Notes under the pieces: model-generated
Seen by the model: the letters and a program-made list of their open reading frames with translations, nothing else
The model's database searches: none
Told to the model about the DNA's origin: nothing
Translations under genes and position numbers: made by a program
Part shown: one piece after another, positions 34,447-43,052 of the stretch
Numbering within the stretch: the first letter of the stretch is position 1
How the letters are laid out: each line of letters opens with the position of its first letter
Assembly (NCBI GenBank): GCA_041447175.1
Contig: CP166960.1
Span: 1,263,507-1,327,506, forward strand
Source of the DNA: Candidatus Bathyarchaeia archaeon
GTDB lineage: Archaea > Thermoproteota > Bathyarchaeia > Bathyarchaeales > Bathycorpusculaceae
Length of the DNA stretch: 64,000 nucleotides
Direction of reading: 5' to 3'

Positions 34447-34494
34447 CCACCCTTTCATTACGCTCCAGTCAGCAAGTGTCAAGGTACATGGAGA

Positions 34495-34536
34495 GGGTAG
34501 CTGAGCTATCACCCGATAGACCTCTATCCCTCTACG
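34495..34536. other. conserved two-copy element, copy B
   Basis: A 42-nt stretch matching 5675-5717 at 34 of 43 aligned columns. The segments GGTAG, CTATC, GATAG and CTATC follow one another with 4-5-nt spacers, so three mutually exclusive 5-bp hairpins can form. Six T follow on the plus strand (34538-34543). It lies about 65 bp past the stop of the minus-strand gene at 34600. Confidence 0.5.
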
Positions 34537-34599
34537 ATTTTTTAATACTGATCAGAAAAAGGAAGACGACAAAGGGGTTACAGGATGAAAGGCAGGCGA

Positions 34600-34944
34600 C
34601 TATTTATCGTATGCTAACAATAATTGAGGCAGGGCTTCGCTTATGGACTGACCCAGGTCTAAGCCGGTGAGTTTTTTCAACTCGCTTTTTATGTAGAGGT
34701 CAAAGGGGTTTTGGGACGCCGCAAACTGCGCGAACGCTTTGCTTAAGTCTTCGGCTTCAACGTACATGAGAACTATATCGCCGTTGGGGGTGATTTGTAG
34801 GAAATCCCGTTCTTTAACAATGCCTGCGCGCTCTTCTGATTGGCAGAATTCTTGCCATTTTTCAGCTTTGAGGTCTTCAAAATATTTTTGTGTTTCTTGG
34901 GTTTTACCCGGTAGTATGGGTATGGCCATCACAACTGATTCCAT
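34600..34944 (-). CDS. DUF6176-like small protein
   Basis: About 114 residues: VVMAIPILPGKTQETQKYFED, then AGIVKERDFLQITPNGDIVLM and YVEAEDLSKAFAQFAASQNPF, a ferredoxin-like alpha/beta pattern as in small monooxygenase-like folds. The assignment to DUF6176 is by general resemblance only. The start at ATG 34944 is preferred because the family begins with the IPILPGK strand; the frame runs 57 codons further into the ABC transporter promoter region. It is divergent from the ABC operon. Confidence 0.65.
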   Translation of the reverse strand: MESVVMAIPILPGKTQETQKYFEDLKAEKWQEFCQSEERAGIVKERDFLQITPNGDIVLMYVEAEDLSKAFAQFAASQNPFDLYIKSELKKLTGLDLGQSISEALPQLLLAYDK

Positions 34945-35071
34945 GGTGTTCACGCGGTTAGGTCGCATCTTTGGATGTATAATGGTTGTGAACTGTGAAT
35001 TCAGACGGAGCGGTTCTGAAAGCTTTATAGCGTTGACTATGAAAAATAAGGTGCTTACCTGTGGGTTTAAC

Positions 35072-35989
35072 ATGGATTCCCCTGAAGTTCTCATCAAAGC
35101 ACGCGGCTTAACCAAACGCTACAAAGAGTTCACCGCAGTGGACCATATAGACTTCAACGTGTACAAAGGGGAATGCCTGGGTTTTTTGGGTCCTAACGGT
35201 GCAGGAAAAACCACCACCGTGCGCATGGTCTACTGTTTTCTGCCCATCACCGAAGGCGAACTGACCATTGCAGGAATGAACGTTGTTACTCAGGCAAGAC
35301 AAATCAAAGGCTTAATCGGCATCAGCCCACAGGACGATAACCTTGACCCTGACTTCTCCGTCATCAAAAACCTCCAAGTTTATGCCAGCTACTTTGACAT
35401 ACCCAAAGCTGAAGCCACCAAACGAGCCATAGAACTGCTCAAATTCTTCAATTTGGAGGAAAAGCGGGACGCATCAATTATGGCGCTGTCAGGCGGAATG
35501 AAACGCCGCTTAATCATGGCACGCGCCCTAATTAACGAACCAAAAATCCTTTTACTAGATGAACCCACCACTGGTTTGGACCCGCAGGGCAGGCACATTG
35601 TTTGGGACGAAATTCGAACGCTTCGAAAACAAGGCGTAACCATCATCCTCACCACCCACTACATGGACGAAGCCGCAGCCCTATGTGACCGAGTCCTGAT
35701 AGTTGACGCAGGAAAAATCATCGAAACAGGCGCCCCCGCGGAGCTAATCCGCAAGTACGCTGGAGAAGACGTGCTCGAAGTTGACTATGACCAAGCAGTG
35801 ATGGAAACCCTCAAAAAGTTACCCGACGCTGAGGTGGAGGTTTTCGGCGATCAAGTCCGCGTCTTTGCCAAGCAGCACGGCGTCTTTGAGCAGGTCATCA
35901 AACAGTTTCCAGGCAAAAAAGTCACAATACGCAACGCAGATTTGGAGGATGTTTTCCTAAAGCTGACGGGGAGGAAACTGCGCGAATGA
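35072..35989 (+). CDS. ABC transporter ATPase (ABC-2 exporter type)
   Basis: About 305 residues. Walker A GPNGAGKTTTVR, Q loop ISPQDDNLDPD, signature LSGGMKRRL, Walker B ILLLDEPTTGLDP and the switch His in LTTHYMDEA are all present. The C-terminal extension (residues about 220-305) is typical of the DrrA/NodI-type drug or lipo-oligosaccharide exporters. The real start is ATG 35072 (DSPEVLIKARGLTKRY follows); the frame runs 111 codons further upstream without family similarity. The stop overlaps the permease start by 4 bp. Confidence 0.93.
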   Translation: MDSPEVLIKARGLTKRYKEFTAVDHIDFNVYKGECLGFLGPNGAGKTTTVRMVYCFLPITEGELTIAGMNVVTQARQIKGLIGISPQDDNLDPDFSVIKNLQVYASYFDIPKAEATKRAIELLKFFNLEEKRDASIMALSGGMKRRLIMARALINEPKILLLDEPTTGLDPQGRHIVWDEIRTLRKQGVTIILTTHYMDEAAALCDRVLIVDAGKIIETGAPAELIRKYAGEDVLEVDYDQAVMETLKKLPDAEVEVFGDQVRVFAKQHGVFEQVIKQFPGKKVTIRNADLEDVFLKLTGRKLRE

Positions 35990-36777
35990 CCCTGCCTAAA
36001 CTAACATACCGCGTCTGGAAGGTGTGGCGTCGAAACGCAGAAGTCTTCACCAAAACAATATTCGTCAACTTTCTGCCTTCGCTGCTTGAGCCCATACTGT
36101 ATTTGACGGCGTTTGGGCTGGGTTTGGGCGCATATTTTGGGGCGGACGCATTTCCAGGCGGCTACATCCAGTTCATTGCGCCAGGATTAATCGCCATATC
36201 CGTCATGTACGGAAGCTTCTTTGAATGCACCTACGCCTCGTTTGTGCGCATGTACTTTCAGAAAACATTTGACGCCATAATCGCCACTCCAATAAGCGTA
36301 GAGGAAGTCATCGCAGGCGAATTGTTGTGGGGTGCCACACGCGCAACCATAAACAGCAGCATAGTGCTTGCAGTGGTTGCTGTTTTTGGTTTGGTCTCCA
36401 GCCCACTGTTCCTGCTTATCCCAGTGGTTTCTTTCTTCGGCGGCTTACTGTTCGCATCTTTAGCCATGTGCTTCACAGCGATAGCGCCAAACATCGACTT
36501 CTTTAACTTCCCAGCCTTCCTCTTCATCACCCCCATGTTCATCCTAAGCGGAACCTTCTTCCCTATTCCAGACGTAATTCAGGGCGCCGCAATTGCCGTA
36601 TTGCCACTAACCCATGTGGTAAACTTGATGCGGGGGCTGCTCACAGGCAACTTCACCGCATTGGCAGGATTAAACGCTCAAAGCATCGCCGCAATCGGGG
36701 TGGTTTGGATTGCCGTAGCAACACTGACCTTCTTTGTGTTGAGCATTTATCTGATGAAACGCCGACTCATCAAATAA
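35986..36777 (+). CDS. ABC-2 type permease
   Basis: 263 residues with six hydrophobic segments and the family motif region FLFITPMFILSGTFFPIPD. The N-terminus (LTYRVWKVWRRNAEVFTKT) is the cytoplasmic entry helix of NodJ/DrrB-like permeases. It forms the membrane part of the exporter with the preceding ATPase (ATGA overlap). The substrate is unknown; drugs, lipids or glycolipids are usual for this class. Confidence 0.92.
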   Translation: MTLPKLTYRVWKVWRRNAEVFTKTIFVNFLPSLLEPILYLTAFGLGLGAYFGADAFPGGYIQFIAPGLIAISVMYGSFFECTYASFVRMYFQKTFDAIIATPISVEEVIAGELLWGATRATINSSIVLAVVAVFGLVSSPLFLLIPVVSFFGGLLFASLAMCFTAIAPNIDFFNFPAFLFITPMFILSGTFFPIPDVIQGAAIAVLPLTHVVNLMRGLLTGNFTALAGLNAQSIAAIGVVWIAVATLTFFVLSIYLMKRRLIK

Positions 36778-36821
36778 CAAAAAACACGCAAACGATAGGC
36801 AAAATCCGAGCCGTCAGGGGC

Positions 36822-37514
36822 TTAATAGTATTTTTTTAGGGGGTTTTGCGGGTCAGTTGCCAACTGCACATACAAGGGAACAAAAACGCCCTCCCAATCC
36901 AACGCCTTCTGCTGTTTCGTGTCTTGATTGACATGAACGTGATGTATTTGAAGCGCGTACTCCAATGCTTGACCTTGGGGGTTCTCAAGCTTTAGCATCT
37001 GCTCAAGATTCAAATGCTCAAAAACCCGCCGTATAGGACGCATCGAGTTGCCGTGACACGAAATCGCCACATTACAAGGATGAGAACCAAAACATTCCTT
37101 CAGCTGCTCCACAAAAGGCAAAATACGGCGTTCCACCATGTGAATGCTTTCCCCTTCAGGAGGCGCAAAATCGTATCCCCGATGAATCTTGGCAAACCAC
37201 TCAGGGTCTTCGGCAGCGGCTTCCAGCTTACTCTTCCCCTGCAACGTGCCATAGCAGCGTTCGATTAGGCGGTCATCCACAAAAACAGGCACCGCGGGAT
37301 GTTTTTCAAGCACAATTTCAAGGGTTCGTTTCGCCCGTTTCAGATGCGAGGTGAAGGCAAAATCAATTTTTTCCCGCGTCAATTGTTGGGCTACTTCTTG
37401 GGCTTGCAACATGCCTTTTTCAGTTAAGTCGGGGTCGCGCCATCCCGAAAAGATGTTGTCGCGGTTATCGGTGGTTTCAGCATGCCTAAACACAAACAGA
37501 TTACACTTCTTCAT
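36822..37514 (-). CDS. histidine phosphatase family, probable phosphoglycerate mutase
   Basis: RHAETTDNRDNIFSGWRDPDLTEKG carries the RHG-type catalytic His and the GW-D-LTEKG pattern of cofactor-dependent phosphoglycerate mutase. ERCYGTLQGKSK has the catalytic Glu region and VAISCHGNSMRPI the second His. At 230 residues it fits dPGM-like enzymes. It lies 14 bp after pyruvate kinase in the same operon, with a GGTGA ribosome-binding site, which supports the glycolytic role (3- to 2-phosphoglycerate). Bacterial-style dPGM is uncommon in archaea; a general phosphatase remains possible. Confidence 0.83.
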   Translation of the reverse strand: MKKCNLFVFRHAETTDNRDNIFSGWRDPDLTEKGMLQAQEVAQQLTREKIDFAFTSHLKRAKRTLEIVLEKHPAVPVFVDDRLIERCYGTLQGKSKLEAAAEDPEWFAKIHRGYDFAPPEGESIHMVERRILPFVEQLKECFGSHPCNVAISCHGNSMRPIRRVFEHLNLEQMLKLENPQGQALEYALQIHHVHVNQDTKQQKALDWEGVFVPLYVQLATDPQNPLKKYY

Positions 37515-37528
37515 AATTCACCTAACGC

Positions 37529-38902
37529 TCATGAAGCGGCAAAATGCCTCAATTCACTTATTTTATGTATCTCAATGGCGTTGCTGGCATGCTGCATTTT
37601 AGTTCTCATACCCGCGGTGAACAGAACAGTTTCTTTGTCGTCAAGCAGATGCATTTCGCAGAGTTTGTTTGCAACAGCGGATATGCGGTCTTTTTCCTGC
37701 CGATAATTCACCAAAACGGGCTGAACCCCAAACGTGAGCTCCAAATGCTTTTTAACATTGAGTTCAGGGGTGACGGCGATTATAGGTTGGGAAACTTTGA
37801 AACGCGCAATCATGCGGGCAGTGTAACCTGAACGCGTCAAGGTTACCACTTTGTCAACCGGCATGTTTTGGCAAATTCGCTGGATTGCACGGCTTACGGT
37901 GTCGGAGATGTTGATGAAAGCGGAGTCTTCAACGTTGCTTTTGACGGCTTTTTCGGTTTCGTTAGCTATACGAGTCATAAGCTCAACGGTTTCCACTGGA
38001 TATTTGCCAACTGCGGTTTCACCCGAAAGCATCACAGCATCTGAGCCATCCAAAATTGCGTTGGCAACGTCGCTGACTTCTGCGCGGGTCGGTTTAGGCT
38101 GATGAATCATTGATTCAAGCATTTCGGTGGCTGTGACAACCAGTTTTCCCTGCTGATTACACATTCGTATGAGAGATTTTTGAACCAAAGGCACCCGTTC
38201 AGGCTCAATCTCAACACCCAAATCTCCGCGGGCAACCATTAACCCACTGCTGGCACCCAAAATGTCACGGGCATTCTGGACACCTTCAAAGTTCTCGATT
38301 TTAGCGATGATTCCGCCGTCAAAACCGTTGACTTGAGAGAGGTTTGTCACGTCTTCGACATTTCGAGCGAAAGACAGCGCGATATATTCTACATTATGGG
38401 TTTTTGCGAATTTTATGAGTTCAAGGTCGGTTCCGGTGAAGGTTGGAAGGGGTAAGTGCTTGTTGGGGATGTTGACGCCTTTGCCGTCTTCCACAACCCC
38501 ATCATCCAAAACCAGCAAGTGAAGCTTTTGGGCTTTCTTTTCGACGACGCGAGTACGGATTTTTCCGTTGTCAATCAAAACCGTGTCTTCCGGTGCCATT
38601 TCTTCGTAGAAATTGTGGTTGAAGCATACCTCCCCGCTGTTAAACCCTACATCAAGAGTGTCGCCTGCTTTGAGGGTTCTTGGTTGGGCTGCTTTGATGC
38701 GGATTTCGGGTCCTTTTATGTCAAAAATTATGGGGATATCGGCGGTTTCGCGGACGTTTTCTATGATTGATTGGTATTGTTCAAGGTTTCCGTAAGCGGT
38801 GTTTATCCGTGCCCCATTCATACCCGCCTGAAAAAGTTTTGTAATGGTTTGCTTGGATGAACTGGCTGGACCTATGGTGCAGATGATTTTTGTTTTCTTC
38901 AT
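37529..38902 (-). CDS. pyk: pyruvate kinase
   Basis: 457 residues. Motifs: TKIICTIGPASSSKQTITKL, MNGARINTAYG, IIFDIKGPEIRI with the catalytic Lys, GLMVARGDLGVEIEPERVP, VVTATEMLESMIHQPKPTRAEVSDVANAILDGSDAVMLSGE. The C-terminal domain runs from about residue 320 (AIQRICQNMPVDKVVTLTRSG). The usual NFSHG after the catalytic barrel strand reads NTAYG here. It makes pyruvate and ATP from phosphoenolpyruvate. It is the first gene of a two-gene operon with phosphoglycerate mutase. Confidence 0.95.
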   Translation of the reverse strand: MKKTKIICTIGPASSSKQTITKLFQAGMNGARINTAYGNLEQYQSIIENVRETADIPIIFDIKGPEIRIKAAQPRTLKAGDTLDVGFNSGEVCFNHNFYEEMAPEDTVLIDNGKIRTRVVEKKAQKLHLLVLDDGVVEDGKGVNIPNKHLPLPTFTGTDLELIKFAKTHNVEYIALSFARNVEDVTNLSQVNGFDGGIIAKIENFEGVQNARDILGASSGLMVARGDLGVEIEPERVPLVQKSLIRMCNQQGKLVVTATEMLESMIHQPKPTRAEVSDVANAILDGSDAVMLSGETAVGKYPVETVELMTRIANETEKAVKSNVEDSAFINISDTVSRAIQRICQNMPVDKVVTLTRSGYTARMIARFKVSQPIIAVTPELNVKKHLELTFGVQPVLVNYRQEKDRISAVANKLCEMHLLDDKETVLFTAGMRTKMQHASNAIEIHKISELRHFAAS

Positions 38903-38999
38903 AGAAACGCCCCTTAACCCTGTAAGAGTAGGTTGCTTTCAAGTAATGGTGACGGGGTATATTCAGGTTGCCATCAAAAACGCCTTTTGGGTTGGAAGG

Positions 39000-39575
39000 T
39001 TAGTTGTGGGGGCGTTTTAGGAGGAGAGGACTGATTTTTTTGGCGCGGTCGCTCCAGCCTAAACCCTGATAGAGAGTGTACAGCACATGCATGGGCATGA
39101 TAGCCGTTTTCACCCCAACAAGGTAAATATGTTCAGGTGTGAAATCCATTTTGGCGCCCCATTCACCGTTGCTTATTTTGTATTGAAGGTCACCATGAAC
39201 TTTCACGGGGACATTTGCCAAGTTGAATTCAAAATAGTGACTGCGAATGTACGCAGGGTATTCTTTTCCACCGATTTTGGCGTTTCGGCTTAATCGTTGG
39301 GTCTGGAAAAAAACGCCGGTGGGGTTACAATCTTTGACTGCCAAGAAAATTTCCACTGCACCTCTTTTGGTGGTCACAATTTCGACGCATTTGGGCTTCA
39401 CGTTTACTGCTCGGAGGGCTTCAGAAAGTTCGCCTCCAACCATCCAATCTGTACGTTTTTTGGCTAGCCGTTTGTGGAGTTGCAGTAAAGCTGAGATGTA
39501 ATCTGGTTTTATCAGCGTTTCAGTCTTGGTTGCTGGCTCTCTGAGCCTGTTTGCGCTGGCAGTGTACACACTCAT
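39000..39575 (-). CDS. nucleotidyltransferase-fold-like protein of unknown role
   Basis: 191 residues. The stretch WMVGGELSEALRAVNVKPKC followed by VEIVTTKRG resembles the GG...E/D and (D/E)xx(T/D) pattern of minimal nucleotidyltransferases, but the DxD motif is not clear. Later parts (VKVHGDLQYKISNGEWGAKM, GLGWSDRAKKISPLL) look conserved. No partner gene is adjacent. A TATA-like CTTTATTTACG (39588-39600) lies close to the ATG. The function is unknown. Confidence 0.6.
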   Translation of the reverse strand: MSVYTASANRLREPATKTETLIKPDYISALLQLHKRLAKKRTDWMVGGELSEALRAVNVKPKCVEIVTTKRGAVEIFLAVKDCNPTGVFFQTQRLSRNAKIGGKEYPAYIRSHYFEFNLANVPVKVHGDLQYKISNGEWGAKMDFTPEHIYLVGVKTAIMPMHVLYTLYQGLGWSDRAKKISPLLLKRPHN

Positions 39576-39951
39576 CTTTATCCACTCGTAAATAAAGAAA
39601 AATTAATCACACGCAGCCAATAGTTGAACCATATTCGTTAATTCTCAATATAGTTTTTCTGCAAAATTTCGAATAAGCATCAAACAAAGAAACAGGTAAT
39701 GGCGACTTGGCTTTGAACCCAAAACAAGCCTCTACAGATTCAGTTTATATTCAGAGAATTTAAGCCTAAGTGACTGTGCCCCAACAACCACAACAGAAAC
39801 TTAATGTTTGAAAAGGTATGGGGAAAAGGGTTGTTTGAGGTTTTCCGCTTGGTTTCTTATGCTGGTTTATGAATAAACTGAGATAGATATGGGTAAAGGC
39901 ATATATTTGCTCAGTTGCCCTTTTATCAGTTTACCCTACAGGCGCAAGGCC
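39576..39951. promoter_or_regulatory. divergent intergenic region upstream of nadA
   Basis: No convincing gene. GGCATATATTTGC (39898-39910) is a good TATA box that starts nadA transcription near 39930, 22 nt before the ATG at 39952. The rest is A/T-rich without clear repeats. Confidence 0.45.
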
Positions 39952-40866
39952 ATGACTGACATAATTGACAAAATTCAGCAGCTAAAAAAAGAAAAAAACG
40001 CTGTCATACTTGCACACAACTATCAGCGAGGAGAAATCCAAGAGGTAGCAGACTACGTAGGTGACAGCATCGAACTCAGCCGAAAAGCAATGGAAGAGAA
40101 AACCGCAAAAATCATCGTTTTCTGCGCAGTAGATTTCATGGCGCAGTCAGCGGCTATTCTTAATCCAGAGAAAAAAGTTCTTTTGCCCACACTGGGTGCG
40201 CGTTGCCCCATGGCACAAATGTTAACAGTAGAAGAAATCAAACGCGCCAAAACCAAGTACCCCAAAGCCCCTGCAGTGCTGTACGTGAACACACTAGGGG
40301 AAGCCAAAGCCGAATGCGACATATGCTGCACCAGCGCCAACGCTGTGCAGGTTTTGGAGTCTTTGGATGCTGACACAGTGCTGTTTGGTCCCGACCGCAA
40401 CTTGGGCGAGTATGTAGCGGAGAAAACAGGCAAAACAGTTATTCCAATTCCTGAATGGGGTTTCTGCCCAACCCATTTACTGTTTCAACCTGAAGATGTC
40501 ACCGTGATGAAACAGATACATCCTAAAGCCGTTGTGATGGTTCATCCAGAATGCAGCAAAGAGATGCGCAAAGTGGCAGATTTCATAGGGAGCACTAGCC
40601 AAATGTGCCGTTACGCCAAAGAATCCAACGCAACAGAATTCATCGTTGGAACCGAAGAGGGCATTTTGCATCGGCTCCGTAAAGAAAACCCTGACAAAAA
40701 ATTCTTTTTGGCGTACGGGGATGCGGTTTGCCCGAACATGAAGCTGACTACTTTGGATAGGCTTTATGCTTCGTTGAAAGAGGAAAAGTATTTGGTGGAA
40801 GTTCCTGAAAATGTGGCGTCCAAAGCGCGTGGTTCACTGGAACGGATGTTTCAGGTCAAAGCCTAA
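39952..40866 (+). CDS. nadA: quinolinate synthase
   Basis: About 304 residues, the archaeal short form. The three cluster cysteines fall in VFCAVDFMAQSA, AECDICCTSANAV and GDAVCPNMK. Other family marks are VILAHNYQRGEIQEVADYVGDS, FGPDRNLGEYV and MVHPECSKEMRKVADFIGS. The [4Fe-4S] enzyme condenses iminoaspartate with DHAP to quinolinate in NAD synthesis. The ATG at 39952 is chosen because the frame's earlier start (39889) precedes the TATA box. No nadB/nadC or aspartate dehydrogenase gene is adjacent. Confidence 0.95.
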   Translation: MTDIIDKIQQLKKEKNAVILAHNYQRGEIQEVADYVGDSIELSRKAMEEKTAKIIVFCAVDFMAQSAAILNPEKKVLLPTLGARCPMAQMLTVEEIKRAKTKYPKAPAVLYVNTLGEAKAECDICCTSANAVQVLESLDADTVLFGPDRNLGEYVAEKTGKTVIPIPEWGFCPTHLLFQPEDVTVMKQIHPKAVVMVHPECSKEMRKVADFIGSTSQMCRYAKESNATEFIVGTEEGILHRLRKENPDKKFFLAYGDAVCPNMKLTTLDRLYASLKEEKYLVEVPENVASKARGSLERMFQVKA

Positions 40867-40876
40867 CGTTAAAGGG

Positions 40877-41287
40877 CTAAATGGTAACGACCACAGTTTT
40901 TAGGATTTTGACGCCTTTTTTTGTTGCCAATTCGTCGCTTACGTGGCGAATTTCGGAAGCTTTGCCCCTGACGGCTATGGCTTCTAGGCAGTCGCGTTCG
41001 CCTATGTGTATATGCAGGGTGGAGGTGACAACGTCGGAGTGGTGATGTTGAACTTCGGTTAAGCCGCTTTCTAACCCCCTAACGTCGTGGTCGTACACCA
41101 TCAGGATTATGCCTGTTTGTTGGGTGGTGGATTCTTCTTGGAGCCATTTGCGTTCAGAGACAAAGAGGCGGACTGCGTCTTGGATGGCTTTGCTGCGGCT
41201 TTCGTAGCCCATTTTTGCGGTGATGGCGTCGAAGTCTTGGAGGAGTTCAGGGGGGAAGGTTACGCCTACACGGGTAATTTTGGTCAT
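40877..41287 (-). CDS. nikR: NikR-type nickel-responsive transcriptional regulator
   Basis: The N-terminal ribbon-helix-helix (ITRVGVTFPPELLQDFDAI, SRSKAIQDAVRLF) is followed by an ACT-like metal domain with the Ni ligands in QHHHSDVVTSTLHIHIGERDCLEAIAVRG (given here in part): two His regions and one Cys in the usual order. NikR represses nickel uptake when Ni is plentiful. No nickel transporter is next to it. A TATA box (TTGTATAAAAGC, about 41324-41335) gives a short leader. The gene is convergent with nadA (10 bp between stops). Confidence 0.93.
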   Translation of the reverse strand: MTKITRVGVTFPPELLQDFDAITAKMGYESRSKAIQDAVRLFVSERKWLQEESTTQQTGIILMVYDHDVRGLESGLTEVQHHHSDVVTSTLHIHIGERDCLEAIAVRGKASEIRHVSDELATKKGVKILKTVVVTI

Positions 41288-41630
41288 GTTTATCGATAGG
41301 GAATTGGTGGTTTATGCCTAAAAGCTTTTATACAATCCAGCAGCGGAAGCGCCGACACTAATGGCACTTTAACGTGTTTGTGGAGCGATAGTGTCTGTTC
41401 GGACATGCGATTTCCATCGATACCTCTCTGTAAATACAGTCCCCACTTGCTGAGGTTTCGATGTTAAGGTGCTGCTGCATGCTTGCTATAGGTTTGCGAA
41501 TGTGAGGTTATGGCTGTTTGAAGTGTCTTGTTTTGGTTTTTATTTGTCGTAGCTGTTGGCGCTAAAATGCCTCTGCAGACACTATCTATCGTTAGGTGTT
41601 TTCCTTGCATGATGTTTGCTGCGACTTGTT
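41288..41630. promoter_or_regulatory. region upstream of nikR with inverted repeats
   Basis: Past the nikR TATA box, GACACTA (41354-41360) and TAGTGTC (41389-41395) form an inverted repeat with a 28-bp spacer. CTGTA-AA-TACAG (41428-41439) is a small perfect hairpin. No open frame is convincing. A role in nickel control is possible but not shown. Confidence 0.4.
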
Positions 41631-43052
41631 CTATCGTCTAGGCAAACGATTTCTTCTTGTGAACACATTTGCGCATCCAATGGTTAGAACCGTAAACGTA
41701 AGGGTTACAACTGCGGGGTTCATTTCGGGGACTGTGGGTGATGGTGAAGGCGACGCCGTTAATGAGGGCGATGGCGATGGACTATGGTTCGCTGTAGTTG
41801 AGTTATCGTTAATTGTTATGGTTTGTGTGTTGCTCCAACCGCTTGTCTCGCTCATAGTGAAACGTTTTTCATAGTTTCCAGAACCGCTCAGTGATGGAAT
41901 GTAAACTTGAATATAGTGCCACAGCATTGCCTCTACTTGAATATCTACTTGAGAACCAGTGACAAAAGGATAGACTGCTGCAATGGGTATCCTTGTATAT
42001 TCAGACGCTGATGCGCCCTGAAGGGTTCCTGAAGAATGCATGGAATAGGAGTAAAGGTCAGCCCAACTCTCTCCAAAGTGACCTTTGTATCTAACATTAT
42101 AATACAAACGGTAGTTAGGGGCAACAGGCTGGTTTTTAATCGTGACAACTATGGACCTATTCTCTACATGATTCCCTTCGTGGATAGTCACATTTTCTCC
42201 CGTGTACGGGTTTACTTCAAAAGTTGGTGGAACATCATATGGGTGGGATTCAAACTGTAAGGTAAACTCCGGAATAGACAACGAAGACATAACCGTGAGG
42301 CTGTCTATGTTAAAGAAAACAAAGCCCGAATCACCCACGTTTCCCGCAGCGTCTTTAGCGTAAATAATCAAGTTGTGCATACCCGCCGACAAATCCGACA
42401 AAGTGGTGTTTCCTGTGAGGGTGGTGTTGGCTTGCTGGTCCACGGCGTAGCTGAGCTGGGTTGTTGGTTCGTTTACGCAGAAAGTTAGCGGCACCTGTCC
42501 GGAGTTGTAGGTTTTGTCGGCTACGGATAAACTGGAAACGGTAGGCGGCGTCGTGTCTACGGGGAAGTAGACGGTTGCGTTGCTACGGGTTGAAAAAACC
42601 GTCATGTTATCAAAGTCGGCGGTGGTTCCTTCGACATAAACGGTCAGGCTGTGGTTGCCTTCAGGCAAAGTCAAGTTTTCAGAGTAACAGAACTCTGGCA
42701 AACCTACACTGCCCCGTGTATAAACCTCGCATTCGTAGAGCACCCCAGCGTTTTCGGGATACCCGCTGGAACTGTCGTCCACATCTAAGGCATATAAAAC
42801 TCGGGAAACGCCCTCATCCACAGGCACAGGCGAATGAGGGTTAGTTACGTTGAAGCTGAAGCTGAGGGTTCTGGAAGCGTAAGCAGTATTGTTTTGGGGA
42901 CTGAACACGGCGATTGTTGGGGGCGTTGTTTCGGGGTACGGGTCAATCGGAGTCCAAAAAAACGAGAACGGGTTCGCGTCTACTTCATTGACAGTCATCG
43001 CGAACAAAAGGACAAAGAGAACGATTGCTGTGAGGACGATTTTTCTGTTCAT
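41631..43052 (-). CDS. secreted surface protein with Ig-like domains and C-terminal sorting-type tail
   Basis: The signal peptide is KIVLTAIVLFVLLFAMTVNEVDA. Two Ig-like regions begin with TTPPTIAVFSPQNNTAY and DTTPPTVSSLSVADKTY, each with LTLPEGNHSLTVYV or LSDLSAGMHNLIIYAKDAAG strands. Many NxT/NxS sequons suggest N-glycosylation. A Pro/Ser stalk (PSPSPSLTASPSPSP) leads to VPEMNPAVVTLTFTVL..., a helix and RRNRLPRR. This tail (PEM/PEF, helix, basic end) recurs in this window. The first codons overlap the end of the upstream propeller gene by 4 bp (ATGA), so the two are one operon. Confidence 0.78.
   Translation of the reverse strand: MNRKIVLTAIVLFVLLFAMTVNEVDANPFSFFWTPIDPYPETTPPTIAVFSPQNNTAYASRTLSFSFNVTNPHSPVPVDEGVSRVLYALDVDDSSSGYPENAGVLYECEVYTRGSVGLPEFCYSENLTLPEGNHSLTVYVEGTTADFDNMTVFSTRSNATVYFPVDTTPPTVSSLSVADKTYNSGQVPLTFCVNEPTTQLSYAVDQQANTTLTGNTTLSDLSAGMHNLIIYAKDAAGNVGDSGFVFFNIDSLTVMSSLSIPEFTLQFESHPYDVPPTFEVNPYTGENVTIHEGNHVENRSIVVTIKNQPVAPNYRLYYNVRYKGHFGESWADLYSYSMHSSGTLQGASASEYTRIPIAAVYPFVTGSQVDIQVEAMLWHYIQVYIPSLSGSGNYEKRFTMSETSGWSNTQTITINDNSTTANHSPSPSPSLTASPSPSPTVPEMNPAVVTLTFTVLTIGCANVFTRRNRLPRR

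Noticed and set aside
34416-34670. 84-codon plus-strand frame over element copy B
   Set aside because: It crosses the conserved non-coding element, whose other copy has a one-base indel and in-frame stops, and ends inside the minus-strand gene.
34739-35071. 111-codon N-terminal extension of the ABC ATPase
   Set aside because: It overlaps the divergent DUF6176-like gene on the other strand and has no family similarity; the ATPase family starts at 35072.
41395-41440. Possible third copy of the two-copy element (CGATACCTCTCTG)
   Set aside because: Only a short run matches and the conserved CCGATAGACC block is missing.
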